Below are positions 30,511 to 46,490 of a stretch of DNA of 64,000 bases, one piece after another; the stretch's first letter is position 1; each line of letters begins with the position of its first letter. The notes below the pieces were generated by a model, which was given only the letters and a program-made list of their open reading frames with translations, did no database searches and had not been told where the DNA came from. The position numbers and the translations under genes were made by a program. Origin of the DNA: Meconema thalassinum (lineage: Eukaryota; Arthropoda; Insecta; Orthoptera; Tettigoniidae); assembly GCA_946902985.2 (NCBI GenBank), contig OX336389.2:129801572-129865571 (forward strand), given 5' to 3'.

Positions 30511-32910
30511 GCGATAAGAACACACTCCGTGTTGCATCATGAGATTAAAACACACTCCGTGTTGCATCATGAGATAAGAACACACTCCGTGTTGCATCAT
30601 GAGATAAGAACACACTCCGTGTTGCATCATGAGATAAGAACACACTCCGTGTTGCATCATGAGATAAGAACACACTCCGTGTTGCATCATGAGATAAGAA
30701 CACACTCCGTGTTGCATCATGAGATAAGAACACACTCCGTGTTGCATCATGAGATAAGAACACACTCCGTGTTGCATCATGAGATAAGAACACACTCCGT
30801 GTTGCATCATGAGATACGAACACACTCCGTGCTGCACCATGAGATAAGAACACACTCCGTGTTGCATCATGAGATAAGAACACACTCCGTGTTGCATCTT
30901 GAGATAAGAACACACTCCGTGTTGCATCATGAGATAAGAACACACTCCGCGAAGCATCATGAGATAAAAACACACTCCGTGTTGCATCATGAGATAAGAA
31001 CACACTCCGTGTTGCATCATGAGATAAGAACACACTCCGCGTTGCACCATGAGATAAGAAGACACTCCGCGATGCATCATGAGATAAGAACACACTCCGT
31101 GTTGCACCATGAGATAAGAACACACTCCGTGTTGCATCATGAGATAAGAACACACTCCGCGATGCATCTTGAGATAAGAACACACTCCGCGATGCATCAT
31201 GAGATAAGAACACACTCCGTGTTGCACCATGAGATAAGAACACACACCGTGTTGCACCTTGAGATAAGAACACACTCCGCGATGCATCATGAGATAAGAA
31301 CACACTCCGCGATGCATCATGAGATAAGAACACACTCCGTGTTGCATCTTGAGATAAGAACACACTAGGCGATGCATCATGAGATAAGAACACACTCCGT
31401 GTTGCACAATGAGATAAGAACACACTCCGTGTTGCATCATGAGATAAGAACACACTCCGCGATGCATCTTGAGATAAGAACACACTCCGCGATGCATCAT
31501 GGGATAAGAACCCACTCCGTGTTGCACCATGAGATAAGAACACACTCCGTGTTGCATCATGAGATAAGAACACACTCCGCGATGCATCATGAGATAAGAA
31601 CACACTCCGCGATGCTTCATGAGATAAGAACACACTCCGTGTTGCATCATGAGATAAGAACCCACTCCGCGATGCATCTTGAGATAAGAACACACTGCGC
31701 GATGCATCATGAGATAAGAACACACTCCGTGTTGCACCATGAGATAAGAACACACTCCGTGTTGCATCGTGAGATAAGAACACACTCCGCGATGCGTCTT
31801 GAGATAAGAACACACTCCGTGTTGCATCATGAGATAAGAACACACTCCGTGTTGCATCATGAGATAAGAACACACTCCGCGATGCATCTTGAGATAAGAA
31901 TAAACTCCTTGTTGCATCATGAGATAAGAACACACTCCATGTTGCACCATGAGATAAGAACACACTCCGCGATGCATCATGAGATAAGAACACACGCCGT
32001 GCTGCACCATGAGATAAGAACACACTCCGTGTTGCGTCATGATATAAGAACACACTCCGCGATGCATCTTGAGATAAGAATAAACTCCTTGTTCCATCAT
32101 GAGATAAGAACACACTCCGTGTTGCATTATGAGATAAGAACACACTCCTTGTTCCATCATGAGATAAGAACACACTCCGTGTTGCATCATGAGATAAGAA
32201 CACACTCCGTGTTGCACCATGAGATAAGAACACACTCCGTGTTGCATCATGAGATAAGAACACACTCCGTGCTGCACCATGAGATAAGAACACACTCCGT
32301 GTTGCATCTTGAGATAAGAACACACTCCGTGCTGCACCATGAGATAAGAACACACTCCGTGTTGCATCTTGAGATAAGAACACACTCCGCGTTGCATCTT
32401 GAGATAAGAACACACTCCGTGTTGCATCATGAGAAAAGAACACACTCCGTGCTGCACCATGAGATAAGAACACAATCCGTGTTGCATCATGAGATAAGAA
32501 CACACTCCGTGCTGCACCATGAGATAAGAACACACTCCGTGTTGCATCTTGAGATAAGAACACACTCCGCGTTGCATCATGAGATAAGAACACACTCCGT
32601 GTTGCATCATGAGATAAGAACACACTCCGTGATGCACCATGAGATAAGAACACACTCCGTGTTGCATCTTGAGATAAGAACACACTCCGCGTTGCATCAT
32701 GAGATAAGAACACACTCCGTGTTGCATCACGAGATAAGAACACACTCCGTGCTGCACCATGAGATAAGAACACACTCCGTGTTGCATCATGAGATTAAAA
32801 CACACTCCGCGATGCATCTTGAGATAAGAACACACTCCGTGTTGCATCATGAGATATGAACACACTCCGTGTTGCATCATGAGATAAGAACACACTCCGC
32901 GATGCATCTT

Positions 32911-33443
32911 GAGATAAGAATAAACTCCCTGTTCCATCATGAGATAAGAACACACTCCGTGTTGCATCATGAGATAAGAACACACTCCTTGTTCCATCAT
33001 GAGATAAGAACACACTCCGTGTTCCATCATGAGATAAGAACACACTCCGTGTTCCATCATGAGAAAAGAGCACACTCCTTGTTACATCTTGAGATAAGAA
33101 CACACTCCGTGTTCCATCATGAGATAAGAATAAACTCCTTGTTCCATCATGAGATAAGAATAAACTCCTTGTTCCATCATGAGATAAGAACACACTCTGT
33201 GTTCCATCATGAGATAAGAATAAACTCCTTGTTCCATCATGAGATAAGAACACACTCCATGTTGCATCATGAGATAAGAATAAACTCCGTGTTGCATCAT
33301 GAGATAAGAATAAACTCCTTGTTCCATCATGAGATAAGAACACACTCCGTGTTCAATCATGAGATAAGAATAAACTCCTTGTTCCATCATGAGACAAGAA
33401 TAAACTCCTTGTTCCATCATGAGATAAGAATAAACTCCGTGTT
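32911..33443 (+). repeat. TTCC-subfamily monomer block
   Basis: About 18 monomers mostly with the TTCCATCAT core and frequent TAAACTCC in place of CACACTCC. The block ends abruptly at the 7,770-bp duplication junction. It matches the start of the longer block at 40,681. Confidence 0.85.
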
Positions 33444-33450
33444 GCATCTT

Positions 33451-36400
33451 GAGATAAGAACACACTCCGTGTTGCACCATGAGATAAGAAGACACTCCGC
33501 GATGCATCATGAGATAAGAACACACTCCGTGTTGCACCATGAGATAAGAACACACTCCGTGTTGCATCATGAGATAAGAACACACTCCGCGATGCATCTT
33601 GAGATAAGAACACACTCCGCGATGCATCATGAGATAAGAACACACTCCGTGTTGCACCATGAGATAAGAACACACACCGTGTTGCACCTTGAGATAAGAA
33701 CACACTCCGCGATGCATCATGAGATAAGAACACACTCCGCGATGCATCATGAGATAAGAACACACTCCGTGTTGCATCTTGAGATAAGAACACACTAGGC
33801 GATGCATCATGAGATAAGAACACACTCCGTGTTGCACAATGAGATAAGAACACACTCCGTGTTGCATCATGAGATAAGAACACACTCCGCGATGCATCTT
33901 GAGATAAGAACACACTCCGCGATGCATCATGGGATAAGAACCCACTCCGTGTTGCACCATGAGATAAGAACACACTCCGTGTTGCATCATGAGATAAGAA
34001 CACACTCCGCGATGCATCATGAGATAAGAACACACTCCGCGATGCTTCATGAGATAAGAACACACTCCGTGTTGCATCATGAGATAAGAACCCACTCCGC
34101 GATGCATCTTGAGATAAGAACACACTGCGCGATGCATCATGAGATAAGAACACACTCCGTGTTGCACCATGAGATAAGAACACACTCCGTGTTGCATCGT
34201 GAGATAAGAACACACTCCGCGATGCGTCTTGAGATAAGAACACACTCCGTGTTGCATCATGAGATAAGAACACACTCCGTGTTGCATCATGAGATAAGAA
34301 CACACTCCGCGATGCATCTTGAGATAAGAATAAACTCCTTGTTGCATCATGAGATAAGAACACACTCCGTGTTGCACCATGAGATAAGAACACACTCCGC
34401 GATGCATCATGAGATAAGAACACACTCCGTGCTGCACCATGAGATAAGAACACACTCCGTGTTGCGTCATGATATAAGAACACACTCCGCGATGCATCTT
34501 GAGATAAGAATAAACTCCTTGTTCCATCATGAGATAAGAACACACTCCGTGTTGCATTATGAGATAAGAACACACTCCTTGTTCCATCATGAGATAAGAA
34601 CACACTCCGTGTTGCATCATGAGATAAGAACACACTCCGTGTTGCACCATGAGATAAGAACACACTCCGTGTTGCATCATGAGATAAGAACACACTCCGT
34701 GCTGCACCATGAGATAAGAACACACTCCGTGTTGCATCTTGAGATAAGAACACACTCCGTGCTGCACCATGAGATAAGAACACACTCCGTGTTGCATCTT
34801 GAGATAAGAACACACTCCGCGTTGCATCTTGAGATAAGAACACACTCCGTGTTGCATCATGAGATAAGAACACACTCCGTGCTGCACCATGAGATAAGAA
34901 CACAATCCGTGTTGCATCATGAGATAAGAACACACTCCGTGCTGCACCATGAGATAAGAACACACTCCGTGTTGCATCTTGAGATAAGAACACACTCCGC
35001 GTTGCATCATGAGATAAGAACACACTCCGTGTTGCACCTTGAGATAAGAACACACTCCGCGATGCATCATGAGATAAGAACACACTCCGCGATGCATCAT
35101 GAGATAAGAACACACTCCGTGTTGCACCATGAGATAAGAACACACTCCGTGTTGCATCTTGAGATAAGAACACACTAGGCGATGCATCATGAGATAAGAA
35201 CACACTCCGTGTTGCACAATGAGATAAGAACACACTCCGTGTTGCATCATGAGATAAGAACACACTCCGCGATGGATCTTGGGATAAGAACACACTCCAC
35301 GATGCATCATGGGATAAGAACACACTCCGTGTTGCACCATGAGATAAGAACACACTCCGTGTTGCATCATGAGATAAGAACACACTCCGCGATGCATCAT
35401 GAGATAAGAACACACTCCGCGATGCTTCATGAGATAAGAACACACTCCGTATTGCTTCATGAGATAAGAACCCACTCCGCGATGCATCTTGAGATAAGAA
35501 CACACTTCGCGATGCATCATGAGATAAGAACACACTCCGTGTTGCATCATGAGATAAGAACACACTCCGTGTTGCATCATGAGATAAGAACACACTCCGT
35601 GTTGCATCATGAGATATGAACACACTCCGTGCTGCATCATGAGATAAGAACACACTCCGCGTTGCATCTAGAGATAAGAACACACTCCGTGTTGCATCAT
35701 GAGATTAAAACACACTCCGTGTTGCATCATGAGATAAGAACACACTCCGTGTTGCATCATGAGATAAGAACACACTCCGTGTTGCATCATGAGATAATAA
35801 CACACTCCGTGTTGCATCATGAGATAAGAACACACTCCGTGTTGCATCATGAGATAAGAACACACTCCGTGTTGCATCATGAGATAAGAACACACTCCGT
35901 GTTGCATCATGAGATAAGAACACACTCCGTGTTGCATCATGAGATAAGAACACACTCCGTGTTGCATCATGAGATACGAACACACTCCGTGCTGCACCAT
36001 GAGATAAGAACACACTCCGTGTTGCATCATGAGATAAGAACACACTCCGTGTTGCATCTTGAGATAAGAACACACTCCGTGTTGCATCATGAGATAAGAA
36101 CACACTCCGCGATGCATCATGAGATAAAAACACACTCCGTGTTGCATCATGAGATAAGAACACACTCCGTGTTGCATCATGAGATAAGAACACACTCCGC
36201 GTTGCACCATGAGATAAGAAGACACTCCGCGATGCATCATGAGATAAGAACACACTCCGTGTTGCACCATGAGATAAGAACACACTCCGTGTTGCATCAT
36301 GAGATAAGAACACACTCCGCGATGCATCTTGAGATAAGAACACACTCCGCGATGCATCATGAGATAAGAACACACTCCGTGTTGCACCATGAGATAAGAA

Positions 36401-39400
36401 CACACTCCGTGCTGCACCTTGAGATAAGAACACACTCCGCGATGCATCATGAGATAAGAACACACTCCGCGATGCATCATGAGATAAGAACACACTCCGT
36501 GTTGCATCATGAGATAAGAACACACTCCGCGATGCATCTTGAGATAAGAACACACTCCACGATGCATCATGGGATAAGAACACACTCCGTGTTGCACCAT
36601 GAGATAAGAACACACTCCGTGTTGCATCATGAGATAAGAACACACTCCGCGATGCATCATGAGATAAGAACACACTCCGCGATGCTTCATGAGATAAGAA
36701 CACACTCCGTATTGCTTCATGAGATAAGAACCCACTCCGCGATGCATCTTGAGATAAGAACACACTTCGCGATGCATCATGAGATAAGAACACACTCCGT
36801 GTTGCATCATGAGATAAGAACACACTCCGTGTTGCATCATGAGATAAGAACACACTCCGTGTTGCATCATGAGATATGAACACACTCCGTGCTGCATCAT
36901 GAGATAAGAACACACTCCGCGTTGCATCTAGAGATAAGAACACACTCCGTGTTGCATCATGAGATTAAAACACACTCCGTGTTGCATCATGAGATAAGAA
37001 CACACTCCGTGTTGCATCATGAGATAAGAACACACTCCGTGTTGCATCATGAGATAATAACACACTCCGTGTTGCATCATGAGATAAGAACACACTCCGT
37101 GTTGCATCATGAGATAAGAACACACTCCGTGTTGCATCATGAGATAAGAACACACTCCGTGTTGCATCATGAGATAAGAACACACTCCGTGTTGCATCCT
37201 GAGATACGAACACACTCCGTGCTGCACCATGAGATAAGAACACACTCCGTGTTGCATCATGAGATAAGAACACACTCCGTGTTGCATCTTGAGATAAGAA
37301 CACACTCCGTGTTGCATCATGAGATAAGAACACACTCCGCGATGCATCATGAGATAAAAACACACTCCGTGTTGCATCATGAGATAAGAACACACTCCGT
37401 GTTGCATCATGAGATAAGAACACACTCCGCGTTGCACCATGAGATAAGAAGACACTCCGCGATGCATCATGAGATAAGAACACACTCCGTGTTGCACCAT
37501 GAGATAGGAACACACTCCGTGTTGCATCATGAGATAAGAACACACTCCGCGATGCATCTTGAGATAAGAACACACTCCGCGATGCATCATGAGATAAGAA
37601 CACACTCCGTGTTGCACCATGAGATAAGAACACACTCCGTGTTGCACCTTGAGATAAGAACGCACTCCGCGATGCATCATGAGATAAGAACACACTCCGC
37701 GATGCATCATGAGATAAGAACACACTCCGTGTTGCACCATGAGATAAGAACACACTCCGTGTTGCATCTTGAGATAAGAACACACTAGGCGATGCATCAT
37801 GAGATAAGAACACACTCCGTGTTGCACAATGAGATAAGAACACACTCCGTGTTGCATCATGAGATAAGAACACACTCCGCGATGCATCTTGAGATAAGAA
37901 CACACTCCACGATGCATCATGGGATAAGAACACACTCCGTGTGGCACCATGAGATAAGAACACACTCCGTGTTGCATCATGAGATAAGAACACACTCCGC
38001 GATGCATCATGAGATAAGAACACACTCCGCGATGCTTCATGAGATAAGAACACACTCCGTATTGCTTCATGAGATAAGAACCCACTCCGCGATGCATCTT
38101 GAGATAAGAACACACTTCGCGATGCATCATGAGATAAGAACACACTCCGTGTTGCATCATGAGATAAGAACACACTCCGTGTTGCATCATGAGATAAGAA
38201 CACACTCCGTGTTGCATCATGAGATATGAACACACTCCGTGCTGCATCATGAGATAAGAACACACTCCGCGTTGCATCTAGCGATAAGAACACACTCCGT
38301 GTTGCATCATGAGATTAAAACACACTCCGTGTTGCATCATGAGATAAGAACACACTCCGTGTTGCATCATGAGATAAGAACACACTCCGTGTTGCATCAT
38401 GAGATAAGAACACACTCCGTGTTGCATCATGAGATAAGAACACACTCCGTGTTGCATCATGAGATAAGAACACACTCCGTGTTGCATCATGAGATAAGAA
38501 CACACTCCGTGTTGCATCATGAGATAAGAACACACTCCGTGTTGCATCATGAGATAAGAACACACTCCGTGTTGCATCATGAGATACGAACACACTCCGT
38601 GCTGCACCATGAGATAAGAACACACTCCGTGTTGCATCATGAGATAAGAACACACTCCGTGTTGCATCTTGAGATAAGAACACACTCCGTGTTGCATCAT
38701 GAGATAAGAACACACTCCGCGAAGCATCATGAGATAAAAACACACTCCGTGTTGCATCATGAGATAAGAACACACTCCGTGTTGCATCATGAGATAAGAA
38801 CACACTCCGCGTTGCACCATGAGATAAGAAGACACTCCGCGATGCATCATGAGATAAGAACACACTCCGTGTTGCACCATGAGATAAGAACACACTCCGT
38901 GTTGCATCATGAGATAAGAACACACTCCGCGATGCATCTTGAGATAAGAACACACTCCGCGATGCATCATGAGATAAGAACACACTCCGTGTTGCACCAT
39001 GAGATAAGAACACACACCGTGTTGCACCTTGAGATAAGAACACACTCCGCGATGCATCATGAGATAAGAACACACTCCGCGATGCATCATGAGATAAGAA
39101 CACACTCCGTGTTGCATCTTGAGATAAGAACACACTAGGCGATGCATCATGAGATAAGAACACACTCCGTGTTGCACAATGAGATAAGAACACACTCCGT
39201 GTTGCATCATGAGATAAGAACACACTCCGCGATGCATCTTGAGATAAGAACACACTCCGCGATGCATCATGGGATAAGAACCCACTCCGTGTTGCACCAT
39301 GAGATAAGAACACACTCCGTGTTGCATCATGAGATAAGAACACACTCCGCGATGCATCATGAGATAAGAACACACTCCGCGATGCTTCATGAGATAAGAA

Positions 39401-41220
39401 CACACTCCGTGTTGCATCATGAGATAAGAACCCACTCCGCGATGCATCTTGAGATAAGAACACACTGCGCGATGCATCATGAGATAAGAACACACTCCGT
39501 GTTGCACCATGAGATAAGAACACACTCCGTGTTGCATCGTGAGATAAGAACACACTCCGCGATGCGTCTTGAGATAAGAACACACTCCGTGTTGCATCAT
39601 GAGATAAGAACACACTCCGTGTTGCATCATGAGATAAGAACACACTCCGCGATGCATCTTGAGATAAGAATAAACTCCTTGTTGCATCATGAGATAAGAA
39701 CACACTCCATGTTGCACCATGAGATAAGAACACACTCCGCGATGCATCATGAGATAAGAACACACGCCGTGCTGCACCATGAGATAAGAACACACTCCGT
39801 GTTGCGTCATGATATAAGAACACACTCCGCGATGCATCTTGAGATAAGAATAAACTCCTTGTTCCATCATGAGATAAGAACACACTCCGTGTTGCATTAT
39901 GAGATAAGAACACACTCCTTGTTCCATCATGAGATAAGAACACACTCCGTGTTGCATCATGAGATAAGAACACACTCCGTGTTGCACCATGAGATAAGAA
40001 CACACTCCGTGTTGCATCATGAGATAAGAACACACTCCGTGCTGCACCATGAGATAAGAACACACTCCGTGTTGCATCTTGAGATAAGAACACACTCCGT
40101 GCTGCACCATGAGATAAGAACACACTCCGTGTTGCATCTTGAGATAAGAACACACTCCGCGTTGCATCTTGAGATAAGAACACACTCCGTGTTGCATCAT
40201 GAGAAAAGAACACACTCCGTGCTGCACCATGAGATAAGAACACAATCCGTGTTGCATCATGAGATAAGAACACACTCCGTGCTGCACCATGAGATAAGAA
40301 CACACTCCGTGTTGCATCTTGAGATAAGAACACACTCCGCGTTGCATCATGAGATAAGAACACACTCCGTGTTGCATCATGAGATAAGAACACACTCCGT
40401 GATGCACCATGAGATAAGAACACACTCCGTGTTGCATCTTGAGATAAGAACACACTCCGCGTTGCATCATGAGATAAGAACACACTCCGTGTTGCATCAC
40501 GAGATAAGAACACACTCCGTGCTGCACCATGAGATAAGAACACACTCCGTGTTGCATCATGAGATTAAAACACACTCCGCGATGCATCTTGAGATAAGAA
40601 CACACTCCGTGTTGCATCATGAGATATGAACACACTCCGTGTTGCATCATGAGATAAGAACACACTCCGCGATGCATCTTGAGATAAGAATAAACTCCCT
40701 GTTCCATCATGAGATAAGAACACACTCCGTGTTGCATCATGAGATAAGAACACACTCCTTGTTCCATCATGAGATAAGAACACACTCCGTGTTCCATCAT
40801 GAGATAAGAACACACTCCGTGTTCCATCATGAGAAAAGAGCACACTCCTTGTTACATCTTGAGATAAGAACACACTCCGTGTTCCATCATGAGATAAGAA
40901 TAAACTCCTTGTTCCATCATGAGATAAGAATAAACTCCTTGTTCCATCATGAGATAAGAACACACTCTGTGTTCCATCATGAGATAAGAATAAACTCCTT
41001 GTTCCATCATGAGATAAGAACACACTCCATGTTGCATCATGAGATAAGAATAAACTCCGTGTTGCATCATGAGATAAGAATAAACTCCTTGTTCCATCAT
41101 GAGATAAGAACACACTCCGTGTTCAATCATGAGATAAGAATAAACTCCTTGTTCCATCATGAGACAAGAATAAACTCCTTGTTCCATCATGAGATAAGAA
41201 TAAACTCCGTGTTCCATCAT
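33451..41220 (+). repeat. 7,770-bp tandem duplication, copy 2
   Basis: Direct repeat of the preceding 7,770 bp. It matches copy 1 through the monomer at 41,191-41,213. Copy 1 then switches to GCATCTT while copy 2 continues into TTCCATC monomers, which places the recombination breakpoint inside that monomer. Confidence 0.92.
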
Positions 41221-43640
41221 GAGATAAGAATAAACCCCGTGTTCCATCATGAGATAAGAATAAACTCCGTGTTCCATCATGAGATAAGAATAAACTCCTT
41301 GTTCCATCATGAGATAAGAACACACTCCTTGTTCCATCATGAGATAAGAATAAACTCCTTGTTCCAACATGAGATAAGAACACACTCCTTGTTCCATCAT
41401 GAGATAAGAATAAACTCCTTGTTCCATCATGAATTAAGAACACACTCCTTGTTCCATCATGAGATAAGAACACACTCCGTGTTCCATCATGAGATAAGAA
41501 CACACTCCGTGTTCCATCATGAGATAAGAACACACTCCGTGTTCCATCATGAGTTAAGAATAAACTCCTTGTTCCATCATGAGATAAGAATAAACTCCTT
41601 GTTCCATCATGAGATAAGAACACACTCCGTGTTCCATCATGAGATAAGAACTCACTCCGTGTTCCATCATGAGATAAGAACACACTCCGTGTTCCATCAT
41701 GAGATAAGAACACACTCCGTGTTCCATCATGAGTTAAGAATAAACTCCTTGTTCCATCATGAGATAAGAACACACTCCGTGTTCCATCATGAGATAAGAA
41801 CACACTCCGTGTTCCATCATGAGATAAGAACACACTCCGTGTTCCATCATGGGATAAGAACACACTCCGTGTTCCATCATGAGATAAGAACACACTCCGT
41901 GTTCCATCATGAGATAAGAACACAGTCCGTGTTGCATCATGAGATAAGAACACACTCCGTGTGGCATCATGAGATAAGAACACACTCCTTGTTGCATCAT
42001 GAGATAAGAACACACTCCGTGTTGCATCATGAGATAAGAACACACTCCGTGTGACATCATGAGATAAGAACACACTCCGTGTTGCATCATGAGATAAGAA
42101 CACACTCCGTGCTGCATCATGAGATAAGAACACACTCCGCGTTGCATCATGAGATAAGAACACACTCCGTGTTGCATCATGAGATTAAAACACACTCCGT
42201 GTTGCATCATGAGATAAGAACACACTCCGTGTTGCATCATGAGATAAGAACACACTCCGTGTTGCATCATGAGATAAGAACACACTCCGTGTTGCATCAT
42301 GAGATAAGAACACACTCCGTGTTGCATCATGAGACAAGAACACACTCCGTGTTGCATCATGAGATAAGAACGCACTCCGTGTTGCATCATGAGATAAGAA
42401 CACACTCCGTGTTGCATCATGAGATAAGAACACACTCCGCGATGCATCTTGAGATAAGAATAAACTCCCTGTTCCATCATGAGAAAAGAACACACTCCGT
42501 GTTGCATCATGAGATAAGAACACACTCCGTGTTCCATCATGAGATAAGAACACACTCCGTGTTCCATCATGAGATAAGAACACACTCCGTGTTCCATCAT
42601 GAGATAAGAACACACTCCTTGTTACATCGTGAGATAAGAACACACTCCGTGTTCCATCATGAGATAAGAATAAACTCCTTGTTCCATCATGAGATAAGAA
42701 TAAACTCCTTGTTCCATCATGAGATAAGAACACACTCCGTGTTCCATCATGAGATAAGAATAAACTCCTTGTTCCATCATGAGATAAGAAGACACTCCGT
42801 GTTGCATCATGAGATAAGAATAAACTCCGTGTTGCATCATGAGATAAGAATAAACTCCTTGTTCCATCATGAGATAAGAACACACTCCGTGTTCAATCAT
42901 GAGATAAGAATAAACTCCTTGTTCCATCATGAGATAAGAATAAACTCCTTGTTCCATCATGAGATAAGTATAAACTCCTTGTTCCATCATGAGATAAGAA
43001 TAAACTCCGTGTTCCATCATGAGATAAGAATAAACTCCGTGTTCCATCATGAGATAAGAATCAACTCCGTGTTCCATCATGAGATAAGAATAAACTCCTT
43101 GTTCCATCATGAGATAAGAACACACTCCTTGTTCCATCATGAGATAAGAATAAACTCCTTGTTCCAACATGAGATAAGAACACACTCCTTGTTCCATCAT
43201 GAGATAAGAATAAACTCCTTGTTCCATCATGAATTAAGAACACACTCCTTGTTCCATCATGAGATAAGAACACACTCCGTGTTCCATCATGAGATAAGAA
43301 CACACTCCGTGTTCCATCATGAGATAAGAACACACTCCGTGTACCATCATGAGTTAAGAATAAACTCCTTGTTCCATCATGAGATAAGAAAAAAACTCCT
43401 TGTTCCATCATGAGATAAGAACACACTCCGTGTTCCATCATGAGATAAGAACTCACTCCGTGTTCCATCATGAGTTAAGAATAAACTCCTTGTTCCATCA
43501 TGAGATAAGAACACACTCCGTGTTCCATCATGAGATAAGAACACACTCCGTGTTCCATCATGAGATAAGAACACACTCCGTGTTCCATCATGAGATAAGA
43601 ACACACTCCGTGTTCCATCATGAGATAAGAACACACTCCG
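40681..43640 (+). repeat. TTCC-subfamily block with GCATC interlude, distal HOR copy 1
   Basis: TTCCATC monomers fill about 40,681-41,930 and 42,451-43,640, separated by roughly 500 bp of GCATC monomers. At about 43,381 one monomer is 31 bp because an A-run is one base longer (seven A) than its counterpart; this shifts the array phase. The block corresponds to 46,491-49,310 and 51,991-55,010. Confidence 0.85.
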
Positions 43641-46490
43641 TGTTGCATCATGAGATAAGAACACACTCCGTGTTGCATCATGAGATAAGAACACACTCCT
43701 TGTTGCATCATGAGATAAGAACACACTCCGTGTTGCATCATGAGATAAGAACACACTCCGTGTTACATCATGAGATAAGAACACACTCCGTGTTGCATCA
43801 TGCGATAAGAACACACTCCGTGCTGCATCATGAGATAAGAATACACTCCGCGTTGCATCATGAGATAAGAACACACTCCGTGTTGCATCATGAGATTAAA
43901 ACACACTCCGTGTTGCATCATGAGATAAGAACACACTCCGTGTTGCATCATGAGATAAGAACACACTCCGTGTTGCATCATGAGATAAGAACACACTCCG
44001 TGTTGCATCATGAGATAAGAACACACTCCGTGTTGCATCATGAGATAAGAACACACTCCGTGTTGCATCATGAGATAAGAACACACTCCGTGTTGCATCA
44101 TGAGATAAGAACACACTCCGTGTTGCATCATGAGATAAGAACACACTCCGTGCTGCACCATGAGATAAGAACACACTCCGTGTTGCATCATGAGATAAGA
44201 ACACACTCCGTGTTGCATCTTGAGATAAGAACACACTCCGTGTTGCATCATGAGATAAGAACACACTCCGCGATGCATCATGAGATAAGAACACACTCCG
44301 TGTTGCATCATGAGATAAGAACACACTCCGTGTTGCATCATGAGATAAGAACACACTCCGTGTTGCATCATGAGATAAGAACACACTCCGTGTTGCATCA
44401 TGAGATACGAACACACTCCGTGCTGCACCATGAGATAAGAACACACTCCGTGTTGCATCATGAGATAAGAACACACTCCGTGTTGCATCTTGAGATAAGA
44501 ACACACTCCGTGTTGCATCATGAGATAAGAACACACTCCGCGATGCATCATGAGATAAAAACACACTCCGTGTTGCATCATGAGATAAGAACACACTCCG
44601 TGTTGCATCATGAGATAAGAACACACTCCGCGTTGCACCATGAGATAAGAAGACACTCCGCGATGCATCATGAGATAAGAACACACTCCGTGTTGCACCA
44701 TGAGATAAGAACACACTCCGTGTTGCATCATGAGATAAGAACACACTCCGCGATGCATCTTGAGATAAGAACACACTCCGCGATGCATCATGAGATAAGA
44801 ACACACTCCGTGTTGCACCATGAGATAAGAACACACTCCGTGTTGCACCTTGAGATAAGAACACACTCCGCGATGCATCATGAGATAAGAACACACTCCG
44901 CGATGCATCATGAGATAAGAACACACTCCGTGTTGCATCATGAGATAAGAACACACTCCGCGATGCATCTTGAGATAAGAACACACTCCACGATGCATCA
45001 TGGGATAAGAACACACTCCGTGTTGCACCATGAGATAAGAACACACTCCGTGTTGCATCATGAGATAAGAACACACTCCGCGATGCATCATGAGATAAGA
45101 ACACACTCCGCGATGCTTCATGAGATAAGAACACACTCCGTATTGCTTCATGAGATAAGAACCCACTCCGCGATGCATCTTGAGATCAGAACACACTTCG
45201 CGATGCATCATGAGATAAGAACACACTCCGTGTTGCATCATGAGATAAGAACACACTCCGTGTTGCATCATGAGATAAGAACACACTCCGTGTTGCATCA
45301 TGAGATATGAACACACTCCGTGCTGCATTATGAGATAAGAACACACTCCGCGTTGCATCTAGAGATAAGAACACACTCCGTGTTGCATCATGAGATTAAA
45401 ACACACTCCGTGTTGCATCATGAGATAAGAACACACTCCGTGTTGCATCATGAGATAAGAACACACTCCGTGTTGCATCATGAGATAATAACACACTCCG
45501 TGTTGCATCATGAGATAAGAACACACTCCGTGTTGCATCATGAGATAAGAACACACTCCGTGTTGCATCATGAGATACGAACACACTCCGTGCTGCACCA
45601 TGAGATAAGAACACACTCCGTGTTGCATCATGAGATAAGAACACACTCCGTGTTGCATCTTGAGATAAGAACACACTCCGTGTTGCATCATGAGATAAGA
45701 ACACACTCCGCGATGCATCATGAGATAAAAACACACTCCGTGTTGCATCATGAGATAAGAACACACTCCGTGTTGCATCATGAGATAAGAACACACTCCG
45801 CGTTGCACCATGAGATAAGAAGACACTCCGCGATGCATCATGAGATAAGAACACACTCCGTGTTGCACCATGAGATAAGAACACACTCCGTGTTGCATCA
45901 TGAGATAAGAACACACTCCGCGATGCATCTTGAGATAAGAACACACTCCGCGATGCATCATGAGATAAGAACACACTCCGTGTTGCACCATGAGATAAGA
46001 ACACACTCCGTGTTGCACCTTGAGATAAGAACACACTCCGCGATGCATCATGAGATAAGAACACACTCCGCGATGCATCATGAGATAAGAACACACTCCG
46101 TGTTGCACCATGAGATAAGAACACACTCCGTGTTGCATCTTGAGATAAGAACACACTAGGCGATGCATCATGAGATAAGAACACACTCCGTGTTGCACAA
46201 TGAGATAAGAACACACTCCGTGTTGCATCATGAGATAAGAACACACTCCGCGATGCATCTTGAGATAAGAACACACTCCACGATGCATCATGGGATAAGA
46301 ACACACTCCGTGTTGCACCATGAGATAAGAACACACTCCGTGTTGCATCATGAGATAAGAACACACTCCGCGATGCATCATGAGATAAGAACACACTCCG
46401 CGATGCTTCATGAGATAAGAACACACTCCGTATTGCTTCATGAGATAAGAACCCACTCCGCGATGCATCTTGAGATAAGAACACACTCCG

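Larger units (their letters stand above)
25681..33450 (+). repeat. 7,770-bp tandem duplication, copy 1
   Basis: Every landmark checked here recurs exactly 7,770 bp (259 monomers) downstream: GAGATAGGAAC 29,737 and 37,507, AACGCACTCC 29,891 and 37,661, ACACGCCGTG 31,993 and 39,763, GAGAAAAGAAC 32,431 and 40,201. The conceptual translations of the paired blocks are also the same. Similarity starts at about 25,680 and ends near 33,443, where TTCC-type monomers abut GCATC-type ones, giving a clean head-to-tail junction. Either a very recent unequal exchange or an assembly duplication would look like this. Confidence 0.92.
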
